Origin: Thalassotalea marina
GTDB lineage: Bacteria; Pseudomonadota; Gammaproteobacteria; Enterobacterales; Alteromonadaceae
Direction: 5' to 3'
NCBI RefSeq assembly: GCF_014656435.1
Contig: NZ_BNCK01000005.1
Coordinates: 62,001-126,000 of the forward strand
Length of the DNA stretch: 64,000 nt
Part shown: piece after piece, positions 20,380 to 29,325 of the stretch
How positions within the stretch are numbered: the first letter of the stretch is position 1
Layout: each line of letters opens with the position of its first letter
Program-made: the position numbers and the translations under genes
The notes under the pieces: generated by a model
Told to the model about the DNA's origin: nothing
The model's input: the letters and a program-made list of their open reading frames with translations, nothing else
The model's database searches: none

Positions 20380-20477
20380 GGTAAAAACCTTTATCGTATT
20401 TTTAATCAATGGAGGAAACTCCTAACCTTGATTAGTGGATTACAAAGTGGTTAATAAGTCAACTCAACAACAATAAC

Positions 20478-20521
20478 GCTTACAATTTACCAACAAAAAT
20501 GCTTACAATTTACCAACAAAA
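20478..20521. repeat. Two tandem 23-bp repeats in the divergent promoter region
   Basis: The unit GCTTACAATTTACCAACAAA plus three bases occurs twice in direct repeat, starting at 20478 and 20501, one base short in the second copy. It lies between the small lipoprotein start and the winged-helix regulator start, about 200 bases before the latter. It is a candidate binding site for an OmpR-type winged-helix regulator, which often uses tandem direct sites. Confidence 0.6.
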
Positions 20522-20701
20522 TGCCCTTCCCGATGCTAATCTTCTGACGTTAACATGATTTAACAATGACGTTTTGCTGATGATTAAAAAACGCTTATTT
20601 TCATCAACTTACTTATTTGAATTTAACCGATTGCAACGGTATGCTTAGCAAACTTCAAGCGCATATTTATTGTTAATGCGACACATTTATTTTAGAGTTT
20701 T

Positions 20702-22879
20702 ATGGCACAGCAATATTGGATTGGTGATTTTTTTGTCGACTTAACAAGAAATCAAATCACCCAAAATCAACAACCACAAGTGATAGCGCCTAAGGCGTTA
20801 GCCGTGTTAACGTTTTTGGCTAAAAATCAAGGGAAAGTGGTTAGTCAACAACAATTGTTAGATGCTGTCTGGCCCAATATCGTAGTGTCACCCAATACCT
20901 TGCAACGTAGCATTGCCCAATTGCGCAAAGCTCTAGGTGATGATGGTAAAACACAAGATTTTATTAAAACGCATGCAAAACAAGGATACAGCCTTGAATG
21001 TCAGGTCACATGGAGCAATGACAATATTGCAAGTACCAACCGTACCATTGAAATAGCAGAAAATAACGCCCCCGTATCAGACGTTATAACCAATGAGGCT
21101 CACGCCTCACCCAAAGAAGAGCAAGTAAAACCTCAAAGTAAAAAGCACTTCATAACAATAGTAATTTCATTTTTTATTGTTGTGCTGTTAACTGTTGCCG
21201 CTAAGTTTTATTTGAATGACACTCACTCAGATAACTTAACCCTTGGTAATATTCGTGCATTAACAGCAACCGATGGTAAAGAGCTTGCTAGTATTTATTC
21301 ACCCGATGGAAAGTACGTTATTTTTCATCGTTTTTCCGAAAAAGAATGTGTGAATGATATTTGGGCTAAAAACCTTGCGACACAAGAAGAGCACAAACTA
21401 ACCGAAAAAATTGATGCTTATGGCAGGCACAGTTTTTCACCTGATGGTAAACAGTTAGTATTTATTCGAACCCTCAATTGCGAAACACCTATTACGCAAA
21501 AACAATGTTATCAATTACTTAGTTTAGACTTTGATAAAGCGCTTCATGCGCCACAGCCAACCAAGTTAATGTTAGAGTGCAAAAATTCAGAAATTCGCCG
21601 ACCTCACTGGCTAACTAATCAGCGTATTACCCTACTGCAAAAACAGACAGAACGTTGGCAGTTGATCAGCTATTCAAGTCATGACGATTCCAGCGAGTTA
21701 TTGCACGAAGTCAAAGATGGTAACATTATCTATTATGATTATTCAGCCAAAAGAAACCTAATTGCCGTAACCAGCATACAAGGTGATAACAATTACTATA
21801 TTGAAATACTAACACCACAAGGTGCGGTTATATCAAAAAAACAAATAAGGCTGCCTGACGACATCGTTCGCTTTAGGTATATTGCCGCTAATTTTTCTCC
21901 AATAGATGATCAGCTTATTTTTAGTACCGGCAGACAGCTTTATACGTTGCACTTTGATGGTTCAGTTAGCCCGCTAGGTATTGTGCTTGACCAACCAGTG
22001 GGTTCACCAAATTTTCATCCTAAAGATACTCGTGCCCTAGTGATTAAGGGAAATTATGACAGTGATATATTGTCGATAGCTGTTACCGATTTTAACGAGA
22101 GCGACAGCCAAATGGCCGTTACCGCAAATGCTAGCGTGCTTGAGCGTTCAACGGTTGCTGACGACAACGCTGTTATCCAGCCCAATGGCAATTTAATTGC
22201 TTTTGTTTCCGAACGTTCAGGTGAAGAGCAAATTTGGTTGACCGATGGTCAAAAAGCCCGACAGCTTAGCCAGTTGCCTATTGATTCATACATAGCAGGT
22301 ATGCAGTGGTCGTCAAGTGGCGAAAGTTTGTTGTTCAGTGCTAATGATGAGCTGTATCAAATAGAGCTCAATGGTAAAAGTCACCTCATAACAACCAATA
22401 ACCCTATTACAGAGCTACTGCAATGGGACAGTACTCAAAACAAAGCGCTGTTGTTATCACGTATAAAAGGTATAAATAAGTTGGTTGAATTTGATTTAGC
22501 CAAAGCAAGCAGTCACATCATTAGTGAGCAACAAGTAAAATGGGCTAAGTACAGCGACAATGGCCAGTTAATTTTTACCGATCAATTAGATCGTTTTTGG
22601 CAACAAGATGTAATTGAAGCCCAATTAATCGAAGCCCTTGTTGAGCAAGGTGGCGACAACCAAGGCTTTCTGATAAAAGACAATGTAATTTATGGGGTAA
22701 ACAAACAATTTCAATTATGGTCGTTTAATTTAAGCAACCAGTCATTTAACATTTTGGCGGAACTACCTAAAACACTTGTTCAACTTAGTGATATCGACGA
22801 TCAACAACTACTGTTTACTATTCACGCCTCAGGTAAAAAAGAGGTGGTTGAATTGCAAATGCACATGACCCCCCAGTAG
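20702..22879 (+). CDS. CadC-like membrane-bound transcriptional regulator with TolB/PD40 propeller
   Basis: One-component regulator. The N-terminal OmpR/PhoB-type winged helix (residues 1-105, with PKALAVLTFLAKNQGKVV and RSIAQLRKALGDDG) is cytoplasmic. A single helix (about 150-170, FITIVISFFIVVLLTVAAKFY) crosses the membrane. The periplasmic part is a beta-propeller with PD40 repeats such as YSPDGKYVIFHRF, FSPDGKQLVFIRT and AFVSERSGEEQIW. This architecture is widespread in Alteromonadales, and the signal sensed is generally unknown. Likely targets are the divergent lipoprotein genes and itself. The start ATG at 20702 begins the wing fold directly (MAQQYWIGDFFVDLTRNQ). Confidence 0.87.
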   Translation: MAQQYWIGDFFVDLTRNQITQNQQPQVIAPKALAVLTFLAKNQGKVVSQQQLLDAVWPNIVVSPNTLQRSIAQLRKALGDDGKTQDFIKTHAKQGYSLECQVTWSNDNIASTNRTIEIAENNAPVSDVITNEAHASPKEEQVKPQSKKHFITIVISFFIVVLLTVAAKFYLNDTHSDNLTLGNIRALTATDGKELASIYSPDGKYVIFHRFSEKECVNDIWAKNLATQEEHKLTEKIDAYGRHSFSPDGKQLVFIRTLNCETPITQKQCYQLLSLDFDKALHAPQPTKLMLECKNSEIRRPHWLTNQRITLLQKQTERWQLISYSSHDDSSELLHEVKDGNIIYYDYSAKRNLIAVTSIQGDNNYYIEILTPQGAVISKKQIRLPDDIVRFRYIAANFSPIDDQLIFSTGRQLYTLHFDGSVSPLGIVLDQPVGSPNFHPKDTRALVIKGNYDSDILSIAVTDFNESDSQMAVTANASVLERSTVADDNAVIQPNGNLIAFVSERSGEEQIWLTDGQKARQLSQLPIDSYIAGMQWSSSGESLLFSANDELYQIELNGKSHLITTNNPITELLQWDSTQNKALLLSRIKGINKLVEFDLAKASSHIISEQQVKWAKYSDNGQLIFTDQLDRFWQQDVIEAQLIEALVEQGGDNQGFLIKDNVIYGVNKQFQLWSFNLSNQSFNILAELPKTLVQLSDIDDQQLLFTIHASGKKEVVELQMHMTPQ

Positions 22880-22933
22880 TTACATTAATTGGATTAATTG
22901 GAGCTACATAAGCGTTGTTAGCGGTTTCTTGAT

Positions 22934-22985
22934 AAATTAAATACACGTAATAAATTAAATACACGGGCTTAGACGTGTTTATTTG
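22934..22985 (+). terminator. Short direct repeat and weak hairpin after the regulator gene
   Basis: TAAATTAAATACACG occurs twice (22934 and 22952), and the second copy forms a stem of ACACG with CGTGT followed by TTTATTT. It is a plausible but weak terminator for the regulator gene ending at 22879. Confidence 0.4.
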
Positions 22986-23020
22986 GCGAAGTTATTTTGA
23001 TCATCTAAAGATGGGGTTAA

Positions 23021-23188
23021 TCAGTTTGATTTGGGTTTTGATTCAAATAACTTAAACCAAAATGCACCTTCAAATACTAAACCTAATACAATAAACACAA
23101 AAAAACCTGACGCGCTGCCATAGCTGTAACAGCTTATTGCTGCACAAATCAGCGCTATTAAAATCAGCCATCGATATACACTTTTCAT
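23021..23188 (-). CDS. Small membrane protein, 55 aa
   Basis: ATG after AAAGGATGAAGG opens a 55-codon frame with two hydrophobic segments: YRWLILIALICAAISCY and GFFVFIVLGLVFEGAFWF, ending ESKPKSN. The ribosome site, the hydrophobic pattern and the charged tail support a real gene. No family is recognised. A similar-sized membrane protein follows at 23338 on the same strand. Confidence 0.6.
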   Translation of the reverse strand: MKSVYRWLILIALICAAISCYSYGSASGFFVFIVLGLVFEGAFWFKLFESKPKSN

Positions 23189-23337
23189 CCTTCATCCTTT
23201 ATGTAAAAACGTATTGCCCATTCTGGTTATAAAACAGGCATGGCTTTAATGCAATTTTAAAATGTTACGTTTTTTAACTTCAGCAATTTGATTACTAGTG
23301 ATAAGTAAAATCTTATTTACCAAATTACCGCCAACAG

Positions 23338-23505
23338 CTAGGCACATTCTAATTCTGCGACAAAGCCATATATAAAATCTAAGCCGATAAAACCAATAGT
23401 TACGGCAACTGCACCCAATAACATCAAGCCACGGTTATTTTTCTTGTAGCCAACAATAGTTGCTATCGCAAATACCAAAAACAATACAAGTTTAATCATT
23501 TCCAT
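23338..23505 (-). CDS. Small membrane protein, 55 aa
   Basis: A 55-codon frame beginning MEMIKLVLFLVFAIATIVGY and ending EFAELECA-like (VAELECA), with two membrane helices separated by KKNNRG. A weak AGGA lies 11 bases before the ATG; the second Met is an alternative start. Codon usage and hydrophobic pattern look real. Function unknown. It would be transcribed toward the neighbouring 55-residue gene at 23021. Confidence 0.55.
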   Translation of the reverse strand: MEMIKLVLFLVFAIATIVGYKKNNRGLMLLGAVAVTIGFIGLDFIYGFVAELECA

Positions 23506-23656
23506 CGCTAAATCATTCCTTATTAATATAAATTTTTCTCACAAAATTTTTACATAAGTTTAACAAGCAAACTAGTTCATTATCTGCGTTTTTGCCACTT
23601 TGTTATTCGGTAAGCGAAGCAATAGAGCAAAGGTTTTGAGTGCTCTAATAACGAAA

Positions 23657-23678
23657 AGGCCAGCGTTTGAGCTGGCCT
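23657..23678 (-). terminator. Rho-independent terminator after the alpha/beta hydrolase gene
   Basis: A perfect 8-bp GC-rich stem AGGCCAGC/GCTGGCCT with a 6-base loop, then TTTTCGTT on the minus strand. It lies about 20 bases after the hydrolase stop codon. Confidence 0.8.
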
Positions 23679-23699
23679 GATTTACAACCATATGATTAC

Positions 23700-24707
23700 C
23701 TAACTCAAAGATTGACGATTGATAAAGGTAAAAATTTGTTTGAGGATTTGTTGCTGTATAACCTTTCGTTCAACACCTGGCCTATCGATACACAATGCGA
23801 CGCCTTTTACTTTTGTCGCGCGTTTACATTCATCAAGGTAGATAAAGTGCCCTGCTCCTTGCTCTATGCCTACTAGTGTCGCTCTTTCGATGTGTTCTGC
23901 ATAATATTTTGCATGGAATTCGTAAGGTAAAAAATCATTTTCTACGGAGCCTACAATTAAGGTTGGTATCTTTACCTCTGCTAAACTCTTTTGCTTTGCT
24001 GCATGGCCCAAAGCCGGATCAAGCGCAACAACAGCGGCAATTCGCTCGTCATGCATTTGCCTTTGTAAATTGTCGATGTTGTGAAGCATTTTTTTACTAT
24101 ACGTTGGTTTTTGTGCCTGTTTTCCGTAATCACAGCCTTTATCATGTTTGGCTTTGTCCGATAAACAATAGTTTTTAGATTGTGCTAAATCTAAGGTTGC
24201 TCCAGCCATGGCCAATGAGGTAAAACCACCCGAAGAGTGCCCCAACATCAATACTTGCTTGTTTTCAAGTTCAATATTAAAAAGCCCTTCACTAGATAAA
24301 CTGCTAATGGCAAAGCTAATATCTTGAGGTCGCTGCCAAAAACGCATGACTGAACTTGGGTCTATTTTTTCTGCGCCATAAACCCACGATTCACCATAGT
24401 GTGCCACACCCGCAACAACCCATCCTTGTGCTGCTAACGCATAACCCAACCAGTTCATTTCTCGCGGTGAACCAAAAGCACCATGAGAAATTACTGCAAC
24501 ACGTTTAGGGCTTTGGCTAGCAGACAAACAAATTTTTGCATCGCAAGGTTTTGTATCACCTTGGTACCAAAATTTAATTTTAACAGGTCGATTATTTTGC
24601 TGATTAAAAAAATCTACTTCTTTACTTTGAAGCGCAGCTGGCTCATTGGCAAAAAGCGTACAAGAGGTAAATAACATAGTGCAAAGTAGTACAAATTTTG
24701 ACTTCAT
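23700..24707 (-). CDS. Exported alpha/beta hydrolase (PAF-acetylhydrolase/dienelactone-hydrolase-like)
   Basis: Secreted serine hydrolase. The ATG at 24707 has AAAGAG just upstream and gives a signal peptide ending CTLFANEP. The fold markers are the oxyanion region VAVISHGAFGSPREMNW, the nucleophile elbow GHSSGGFTS and the catalytic His in QGAGHFIYLDEC. Two further Cys pairs (CDAKIC, CLSDKAKHDKGC) suggest disulfides in the periplasm. Length and layout fit the platelet-activating-factor acetylhydrolase-like family, where substrates are short-chain esters; the actual substrate is unknown. Confidence 0.82.
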   Translation of the reverse strand: MKSKFVLLCTMLFTSCTLFANEPAALQSKEVDFFNQQNNRPVKIKFWYQGDTKPCDAKICLSASQSPKRVAVISHGAFGSPREMNWLGYALAAQGWVVAGVAHYGESWVYGAEKIDPSSVMRFWQRPQDISFAISSLSSEGLFNIELENKQVLMLGHSSGGFTSLAMAGATLDLAQSKNYCLSDKAKHDKGCDYGKQAQKPTYSKKMLHNIDNLQRQMHDERIAAVVALDPALGHAAKQKSLAEVKIPTLIVGSVENDFLPYEFHAKYYAEHIERATLVGIEQGAGHFIYLDECKRATKVKGVALCIDRPGVERKVIQQQILKQIFTFINRQSLS

Positions 24708-24856
24708 AATGTGCTCTTTCAATTAACTGATCTCCATTGAAATTAATTGATAATTCTGTGGATGATAAAACCTGTTAATTAATTTAATCGCTTTCATCAT
24801 TATTTGCTGTGCAGAAAGTGCGATCTTATCCTAGTTTTATTAACCAAATACTGTAC

Positions 24857-25735
24857 CTAGTGTTCCCCCTGCTCAACAGCAAAATACAATTCTGTTTTTA
24901 ACTCTTCAGGCTTTGCAGAAAATGGGCTATTTAAGTACAACTGCACAATTTGTTGATCTTTAAGTTTAATGTTATTGGGCAGAACCCATTGTGAATACAC
25001 CAATGCTATGGTTTGCCACATACAATCATGTGAGCCAAAGTGGGTAAAGCTTACCCATTGCCCACCTTGCCATACAAAAGTATCTAGTTTTGAGTGATGG
25101 GCTTGCAAGCCATGAAGAAAACTTGCAAAAAAACGGCTTTGTTCTTGCGCTTGCGCCCATGGGTTATCAACTGAAACACCTATAGGCTGCAATGCTTGAT
25201 AGGTTAAAGGTTCCGCCATTTCGCTAAGACGTGTAAACAATTGTCCCGCCTTAACACTAAAAGATTGTTCACTAAAACCTTCACCATATAATCCATACAA
25301 AGTTTGATCGGGTAATACATGCCAGGTCGGGTTTAATGTATGTTCGCTCAGCAGCTTTTTAGGTTTTAACGAGCCCGCTCGCTCATTAATTGGCAACTTT
25401 CCTTGAACAACGTCACTTGGCGTGACAGAAAAGTTTTTTTTAAACGCTCGTGTAAAAGACGAAGGCGAATCGTAGCCAACACTTAGCCCCACTTCGATAA
25501 TATTATGATTGCCTTCTTTAATAAGGTGCATGGCTTTATCAAGTTTATGCCGCTGGATAAACTCCCCCAACTGATAACCTGTTGCAGCAAAAAACAACCG
25601 ATTAAAGTGGAATTTAGAAAAACCAGTATATTGTGCTAATTCATCTAATGTGATCGCTTTGTCGCTGTGCTCATAAATGTACTGCGCTACTTGGCTAATT
25701 ATTTTTGCATTTTTGTTATTTAAGGTATCTACCAC
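24857..25735 (-). CDS. AraC/XylS family regulator with GyrI-like effector domain
   Basis: DNA-binding AraC domain at the N-terminus (residues 10-110): ITLDELAQYTGFSKFHFNRL is the first helix-turn-helix and NIIEVGLSVGYDSPSSFTRA the second. The C-terminal half (about 130-290) matches GyrI-like small-molecule binding domains, as in Rob-type regulators. The likely job is sensing a small hydrophobic compound. Neighbouring genes are the exported hydrolase and the PD40 protein, but no shared operator is evident. Start ATG/GTG at 25735 (MVDTLNNK). Confidence 0.85.
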   Translation of the reverse strand: MVDTLNNKNAKIISQVAQYIYEHSDKAITLDELAQYTGFSKFHFNRLFFAATGYQLGEFIQRHKLDKAMHLIKEGNHNIIEVGLSVGYDSPSSFTRAFKKNFSVTPSDVVQGKLPINERAGSLKPKKLLSEHTLNPTWHVLPDQTLYGLYGEGFSEQSFSVKAGQLFTRLSEMAEPLTYQALQPIGVSVDNPWAQAQEQSRFFASFLHGLQAHHSKLDTFVWQGGQWVSFTHFGSHDCMWQTIALVYSQWVLPNNIKLKDQQIVQLYLNSPFSAKPEELKTELYFAVEQGEH

Positions 25736-25768
25736 GTATTTAGCCTTTTGTTACAACGAACCTTATTT

Positions 25769-25967
25769 AACCTCATGTTTGTAAAAGAAATAGTGCTAAA
25801 TCAAAGAAAACAATAAATTAGCAGTCTCTTAAACTTCTAGGTCGATATGTTTGTCTGAATTCAAGGCATTTTGCAGCATGAATAGCTAGCTATTTCGCTT
25901 CAAAATAACGCAGAAGTCAGTAAAAATAACACCTAGAAACGCATTACTTATACGAAGCTGTGGTTAT
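25769..25967. repeat. Dispersed ~198-bp repeat, copy 1
   Basis: The reverse complement of this stretch matches 43893..44090 over essentially its whole length with scattered substitutions. It includes identical runs such as GAATTCAAGGCATTTTGCAG and AATAGCTAGCTATTTCGCTT. It has no coding frame and no transposase. It contains the palindrome ATAGCTAGCTAT. It lies between the AraC gene and a terminator. It is a non-autonomous mobile or REP-like family member, or a relic of one. Confidence 0.75.
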
Positions 25968-25987
25968 TAAGGGCATATTCAAAATAG

Positions 25988-26013
25988 CAAGTGCGCCTCA
26001 TAGTACGCACTTG
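25988..26013 (-). terminator. Terminator after PD40 protein A
   Basis: An 8-bp stem CAAGTGCG/CGCACTTG with a 10-base loop is preceded by A5 and followed by CTATTTTG on the minus strand. It lies just past the stop of the PD40 gene. Confidence 0.65.
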
Positions 26014-26031
26014 TTTTTCATTGCCGATAGT

Positions 26032-26922
26032 TTATTCGCTAGGCCTTAAACTCTCAATGACCTTAGCATCGACCCAATACCTTTTACCGACATAATTTTT
26101 TGTTCCATCATCATTCACTTCCCAATTTCCTCGGGTAAAAAATAGATATTTTCCGTCGTATGAGACCCATGGCGAACTTTCTTGCGCCGCTGTATTTATG
26201 TTATTGCCCATATTAATAGGACTCGACCAAACACCATTTTTCAATTTAAAACTTAGATAAATATCTGCTTGGCCAAAGCCGTCCTCTCGCTCGACATCCC
26301 ACATCAAATAAGACTCGTCAGGCGCAATATAAGGATGTGCTATGTATTGACCCATGTTAATATCGGCATTAAGTTTTACCGGTTGTTCATACTTTCCATT
26401 CACTAGGCGAGAAAAACCTAAGTTGCCATGTCCGTTGTCTTCTTTTTTAAAAAACGGAAAATATAAGGTGCCATTAGCAGCTACTGACAAACCATGAGCC
26501 TGCTCATCTATAAACTCACCGAGGTTTTTTATAGCAGACCAACCTGTGCTGGTTTTTTCTCTGTACTGTTTGCCTAAAAACATAGTGTTTCCATCTACTG
26601 AAAACATTGGCCATCTTATGTTGGTTTCTTGCTCTTCTCCCCAACGACCATCTTCATAGCGAATAACAAAAAAAGTACGCTGCTTGTATTTACCATTTTT
26701 ACGTGTGAAGTAGTACTCGCTCATATCAGGGTTAAAATTGCCACCTTCAAAGCGCCCGTCAGGTGACAAAATTTTGGGGCTAAAAAGTTTTGGGTTCAAC
26801 CCTGGAGGTTGCTCACCAAAATAGCGTTGTGGATTATTGCCATGAATACTGTTTGCATAACTTTCACCAATGATGACAACACTGGCACTAAGTATTGTTA
26901 ACGCGACATATACACTTTTCAT
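26032..26922 (-). CDS. Exported PD40/TolB-like propeller protein A
   Basis: Secreted protein (signal peptide to about residue 23, ending ESYANS) built of PD40 beta-propeller blades: FNPDMSEYYFTRKNG, FSVDGNTMFLG, APDESYLMWDVERED, VSYDGKYLFFTRGN. It is a clear paralogue of the protein at 30426 (shared QKPPGL/EQPPGL start, KYREKT/RERTPIGWS blade and the ending YWVDAKVIESLRP). AAAGGA lies 6 bases before ATG. Propellers of this kind usually bind proteins or peptidoglycan-linked partners; no catalytic residues are seen. The two copies share an upstream element, so they may be co-regulated. Confidence 0.78.
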   Translation of the reverse strand: MKSVYVALTILSASVVIIGESYANSIHGNNPQRYFGEQPPGLNPKLFSPKILSPDGRFEGGNFNPDMSEYYFTRKNGKYKQRTFFVIRYEDGRWGEEQETNIRWPMFSVDGNTMFLGKQYREKTSTGWSAIKNLGEFIDEQAHGLSVAANGTLYFPFFKKEDNGHGNLGFSRLVNGKYEQPVKLNADINMGQYIAHPYIAPDESYLMWDVEREDGFGQADIYLSFKLKNGVWSSPINMGNNINTAAQESSPWVSYDGKYLFFTRGNWEVNDDGTKNYVGKRYWVDAKVIESLRPSE

Positions 26923-26982
26923 CGTTTTCCTTTATCGTAGATAGCCTCAACATGTAAGGCGACATTACAAGGTAAAATTTAG

Positions 26983-26996
26983 AAATACCTGACGTG
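26983..26996 (-). promoter_or_regulatory. Element shared with the paralogue's upstream region, copy A
   Basis: AAATACCTGACGTG occurs identically here and at 31341..31354, about 60 and 55 bases before the starts of the two PD40 genes, with further weaker similarity beside it. It is either an operator or a remnant of the duplication. Confidence 0.5.
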
Positions 26997-27092
26997 GAAG
27001 TGATTTTTACCTGATTTATTTGTTAGCACAATTGGCATTACCAAGTTGGGTTTTCAGAGTTACTTTGCGTTTATGTCGCGATAACATTGCAT

Positions 27093-28499
27093 CTAACATT
27101 GCCGTAACACTTGATGCAGTATGTTAATTGCACGTGTTAGTTCTGTTTCATTTGGTTGAGAAAACCCCAAGATAAAGCCATAACGCTTATCGGATGTGAT
27201 GTAGTGGCTCGACAAACTATTAATACTTACCCCTTGCTCATGTAACTTTGTGCAAATAAGGTGCTCAAGCTTTTCATATGGTAGCTTTAAGTAAGCCACT
27301 AAATGCATACCACCATGAGGAAGTTGCCAATCAAGAAATTGGCTTAGTTTTGCCAACTGTTCTGCCATAACGTCGCGTTTTTGTAGGTAATTACGCCGCA
27401 TTTTTCGAATATGGGTGGCAAATTTTCCTGACTGCATAAAATCAGCTAACGCGGGTTGAACAGCCAATGCGCCGGCAAAGCCAAGTTGTTGCTGGCTATC
27501 AATTAACTGGGTAACTTGTGACAATGGGCTAACAATAAAACCCAGCCGTAATCCACGAAACATTACCTTAGAAAAACTACCAACAAAAAATGTTGATTGT
27601 GTGCTGTCTTGTTGCATTAATGGCACAGGACTACGCCCTTGATAAACAAACTCATTGTCGTAATCATCTTCAATTAGCCAAAGTTTTTGCTCAGCATCTG
27701 TCGATTGTTTTAATAAATTTAACCACAGTTGACGACGTTCTGAACTCATAGCCAAGCCCAGTGGGTATTGTCGACATGGTGTTAACAGTGCAAGGCCAGT
27801 TGCACGTTTGGGAGGAATAGCGCCTTCCTCGTCTAACGCCAGTGGCTTAATATCTTTTCCTAACCAACGAAACAGTGACGGTACTTGCGGATAACAAGGA
27901 TTTTCAAGCCAAACTCGGTCGCTCTTTTGTTGTAATAACGCATGGCTTAAAATTGTTAATGCATCACGATTACCAGCCGTGACGATAATTTGCTCGGCGC
28001 AACACTGTAAGCCTCGTAACTGTTTTACGTAGTCAACAATTTGTTGTTTCAATGCCGGCAGTCCATCAGCAAATCGACCTTGCAATACAGCGTCATCAGG
28101 ATTTAACCAAGCATTTCGCATACTTTGCGCCCACAAACGATGTGGGAATTTAGCGGTATCAGCACCAGAGTTAAACCCTGTAACAAACTCCCGCGCTTTT
28201 GTTTTTGTTTGCTTTGATACCGGCATTGGTTTATCAAAATTTGGTGGCGTGTTACTAACAAACACGCCCTGTTTTACCCTACTGATCAACACACCTTCTG
28301 CAATTAAATTGTCTATGGCTTTTAAACTGCTGGTGCGTGAAATGCCCAATGCAATTGCCAATTCACGCGAAGACGGCAACTTGTCACCTGATTTTAAACG
28401 ATGTTGCGACACTAAATTTTCTATTTGTTGCTGTAATTGCTGATAAATAGGGACACGACTTTGATGATCAATGGTTAAAGAAAGTGAAGCTGACGACAT
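27093..28499 (-). CDS. MocR-type regulator: GntR helix-turn-helix fused to aminotransferase-like domain
   Basis: PLP-dependent transcriptional regulator. Residues 1-75 are a GntR winged helix (RVPIYQQLQQQIENLV, SRELAIALGISRTSSLKAI). The rest is a class I aminotransferase fold with the cofactor lysine in VGSFSKVMFRGLRLGF. It is divergent from a PNPOx-family gene across 95 bases, the arrangement typical of PdxR-like regulators that control B6 metabolism. The intergenic region holds two GGTATCTAT/GATATCTAT copies that could be its sites. Target pathway is inferred from the neighbour only. Confidence 0.88.
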   Translation of the reverse strand: MSSASLSLTIDHQSRVPIYQQLQQQIENLVSQHRLKSGDKLPSSRELAIALGISRTSSLKAIDNLIAEGVLISRVKQGVFVSNTPPNFDKPMPVSKQTKTKAREFVTGFNSGADTAKFPHRLWAQSMRNAWLNPDDAVLQGRFADGLPALKQQIVDYVKQLRGLQCCAEQIIVTAGNRDALTILSHALLQQKSDRVWLENPCYPQVPSLFRWLGKDIKPLALDEEGAIPPKRATGLALLTPCRQYPLGLAMSSERRQLWLNLLKQSTDAEQKLWLIEDDYDNEFVYQGRSPVPLMQQDSTQSTFFVGSFSKVMFRGLRLGFIVSPLSQVTQLIDSQQQLGFAGALAVQPALADFMQSGKFATHIRKMRRNYLQKRDVMAEQLAKLSQFLDWQLPHGGMHLVAYLKLPYEKLEHLICTKLHEQGVSINSLSSHYITSDKRYGFILGFSQPNETELTRAINILHQVLRQC

Positions 28500-28594
28500 T
28501 ATCTGGTATCTATTTTATTTTCATTTGTGGTTATTTTCATTGTATCCAGTGATATCTATCATGCAATCAAATTTAACAAGGAATTTAACGCGAT

Positions 28595-29263
28595 ATGACC
28601 ACAGAACACGCCACAGACAAGACTCAAATTAAACGGGGTAGAAAACGCGCGAGTTACGACATTGAACTTGCCAAAGCCATAATCGACGATAGTTTGTTAT
28701 GCCACATTGGCCAACACCTTAATGGACAAACCATAGTCACGCCAACCTGTCATTGGCGTGATGGCGATCGCCTGTATTGGCATGGCCATATCAAAGCCAG
28801 AAACGTTGTCGGCAGTGATGAGCAAGAAGTGTGTATCAACATTAGCCAACTCGATGGTTTAGTGTTGGCACGCAGTGCATTTCATCACTCGGTTAACTAC
28901 CGCTCAGTCACCCTGTTTGGTAAAGTGCAACTAGTGACAGACCCCGAAGAAAAGTTAATACAACTTAAAAAGTTTATCGATAAAGTCAGCCCACATCGCT
29001 GGGAAACTTTACGCCCTATTCACGATAAAGAGTTGATGATAACTTCGGTTGCTTGGATAGCGATTGATGAGTTTTCCGTAAAAATGCGTAATGCAGGCGT
29101 TAATGACGATGAAGAAGATCTTAACTGGCCAGTTTGGGCGGGTGTGATGCCAATCGAAAGTCAATTTTTAGCACCTGTTGTCGAAAAAGATTGCACTAAT
29201 CAAACAATTCCCCCTACTCGCCCACAAGCATTAATTGGTGGAAAATATAAAAAAGAGTCATAA
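28595..29263 (+). CDS. Pyridoxamine 5'-phosphate oxidase family (flavin-nucleotide-binding) protein
   Basis: A 222-residue cytoplasmic protein with the split-barrel FMN-binding fold of the Pyridox_ox_2 group (CHWRDGDRLYWHGHIKAR, LDGLVLARSAFHHSVNYRSVTLFG, ISPHRWETLRP-like segment). These proteins bind FMN or pyridine coenzymes; PNPOx activity itself is not certain. It is divergently transcribed from the MocR-type regulator and is its probable target. AAGGAATTTAACGCG ATG gives a ribosome site of moderate strength. Confidence 0.8.
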   Translation: MTTEHATDKTQIKRGRKRASYDIELAKAIIDDSLLCHIGQHLNGQTIVTPTCHWRDGDRLYWHGHIKARNVVGSDEQEVCINISQLDGLVLARSAFHHSVNYRSVTLFGKVQLVTDPEEKLIQLKKFIDKVSPHRWETLRPIHDKELMITSVAWIAIDEFSVKMRNAGVNDDEEDLNWPVWAGVMPIESQFLAPVVEKDCTNQTIPPTRPQALIGGKYKKES

Positions 29264-29277
29264 GCGACTTAAACTAA

Positions 29278-29322
29278 TTATGCTTGGCAGTGCACATTAC
29301 CTTATAAAGCTGCCAGGCATAA
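29278..29322. terminator. Bidirectional terminator between convergent genes
   Basis: TTATGCTTGGCAG and CTGCCAGGCATAA pair with one bulge each across a 19-base loop, located between the PNPOx-family gene and the OhrR-family gene that converge here. Confidence 0.7.
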
Positions 29323-29325
29323 CAA

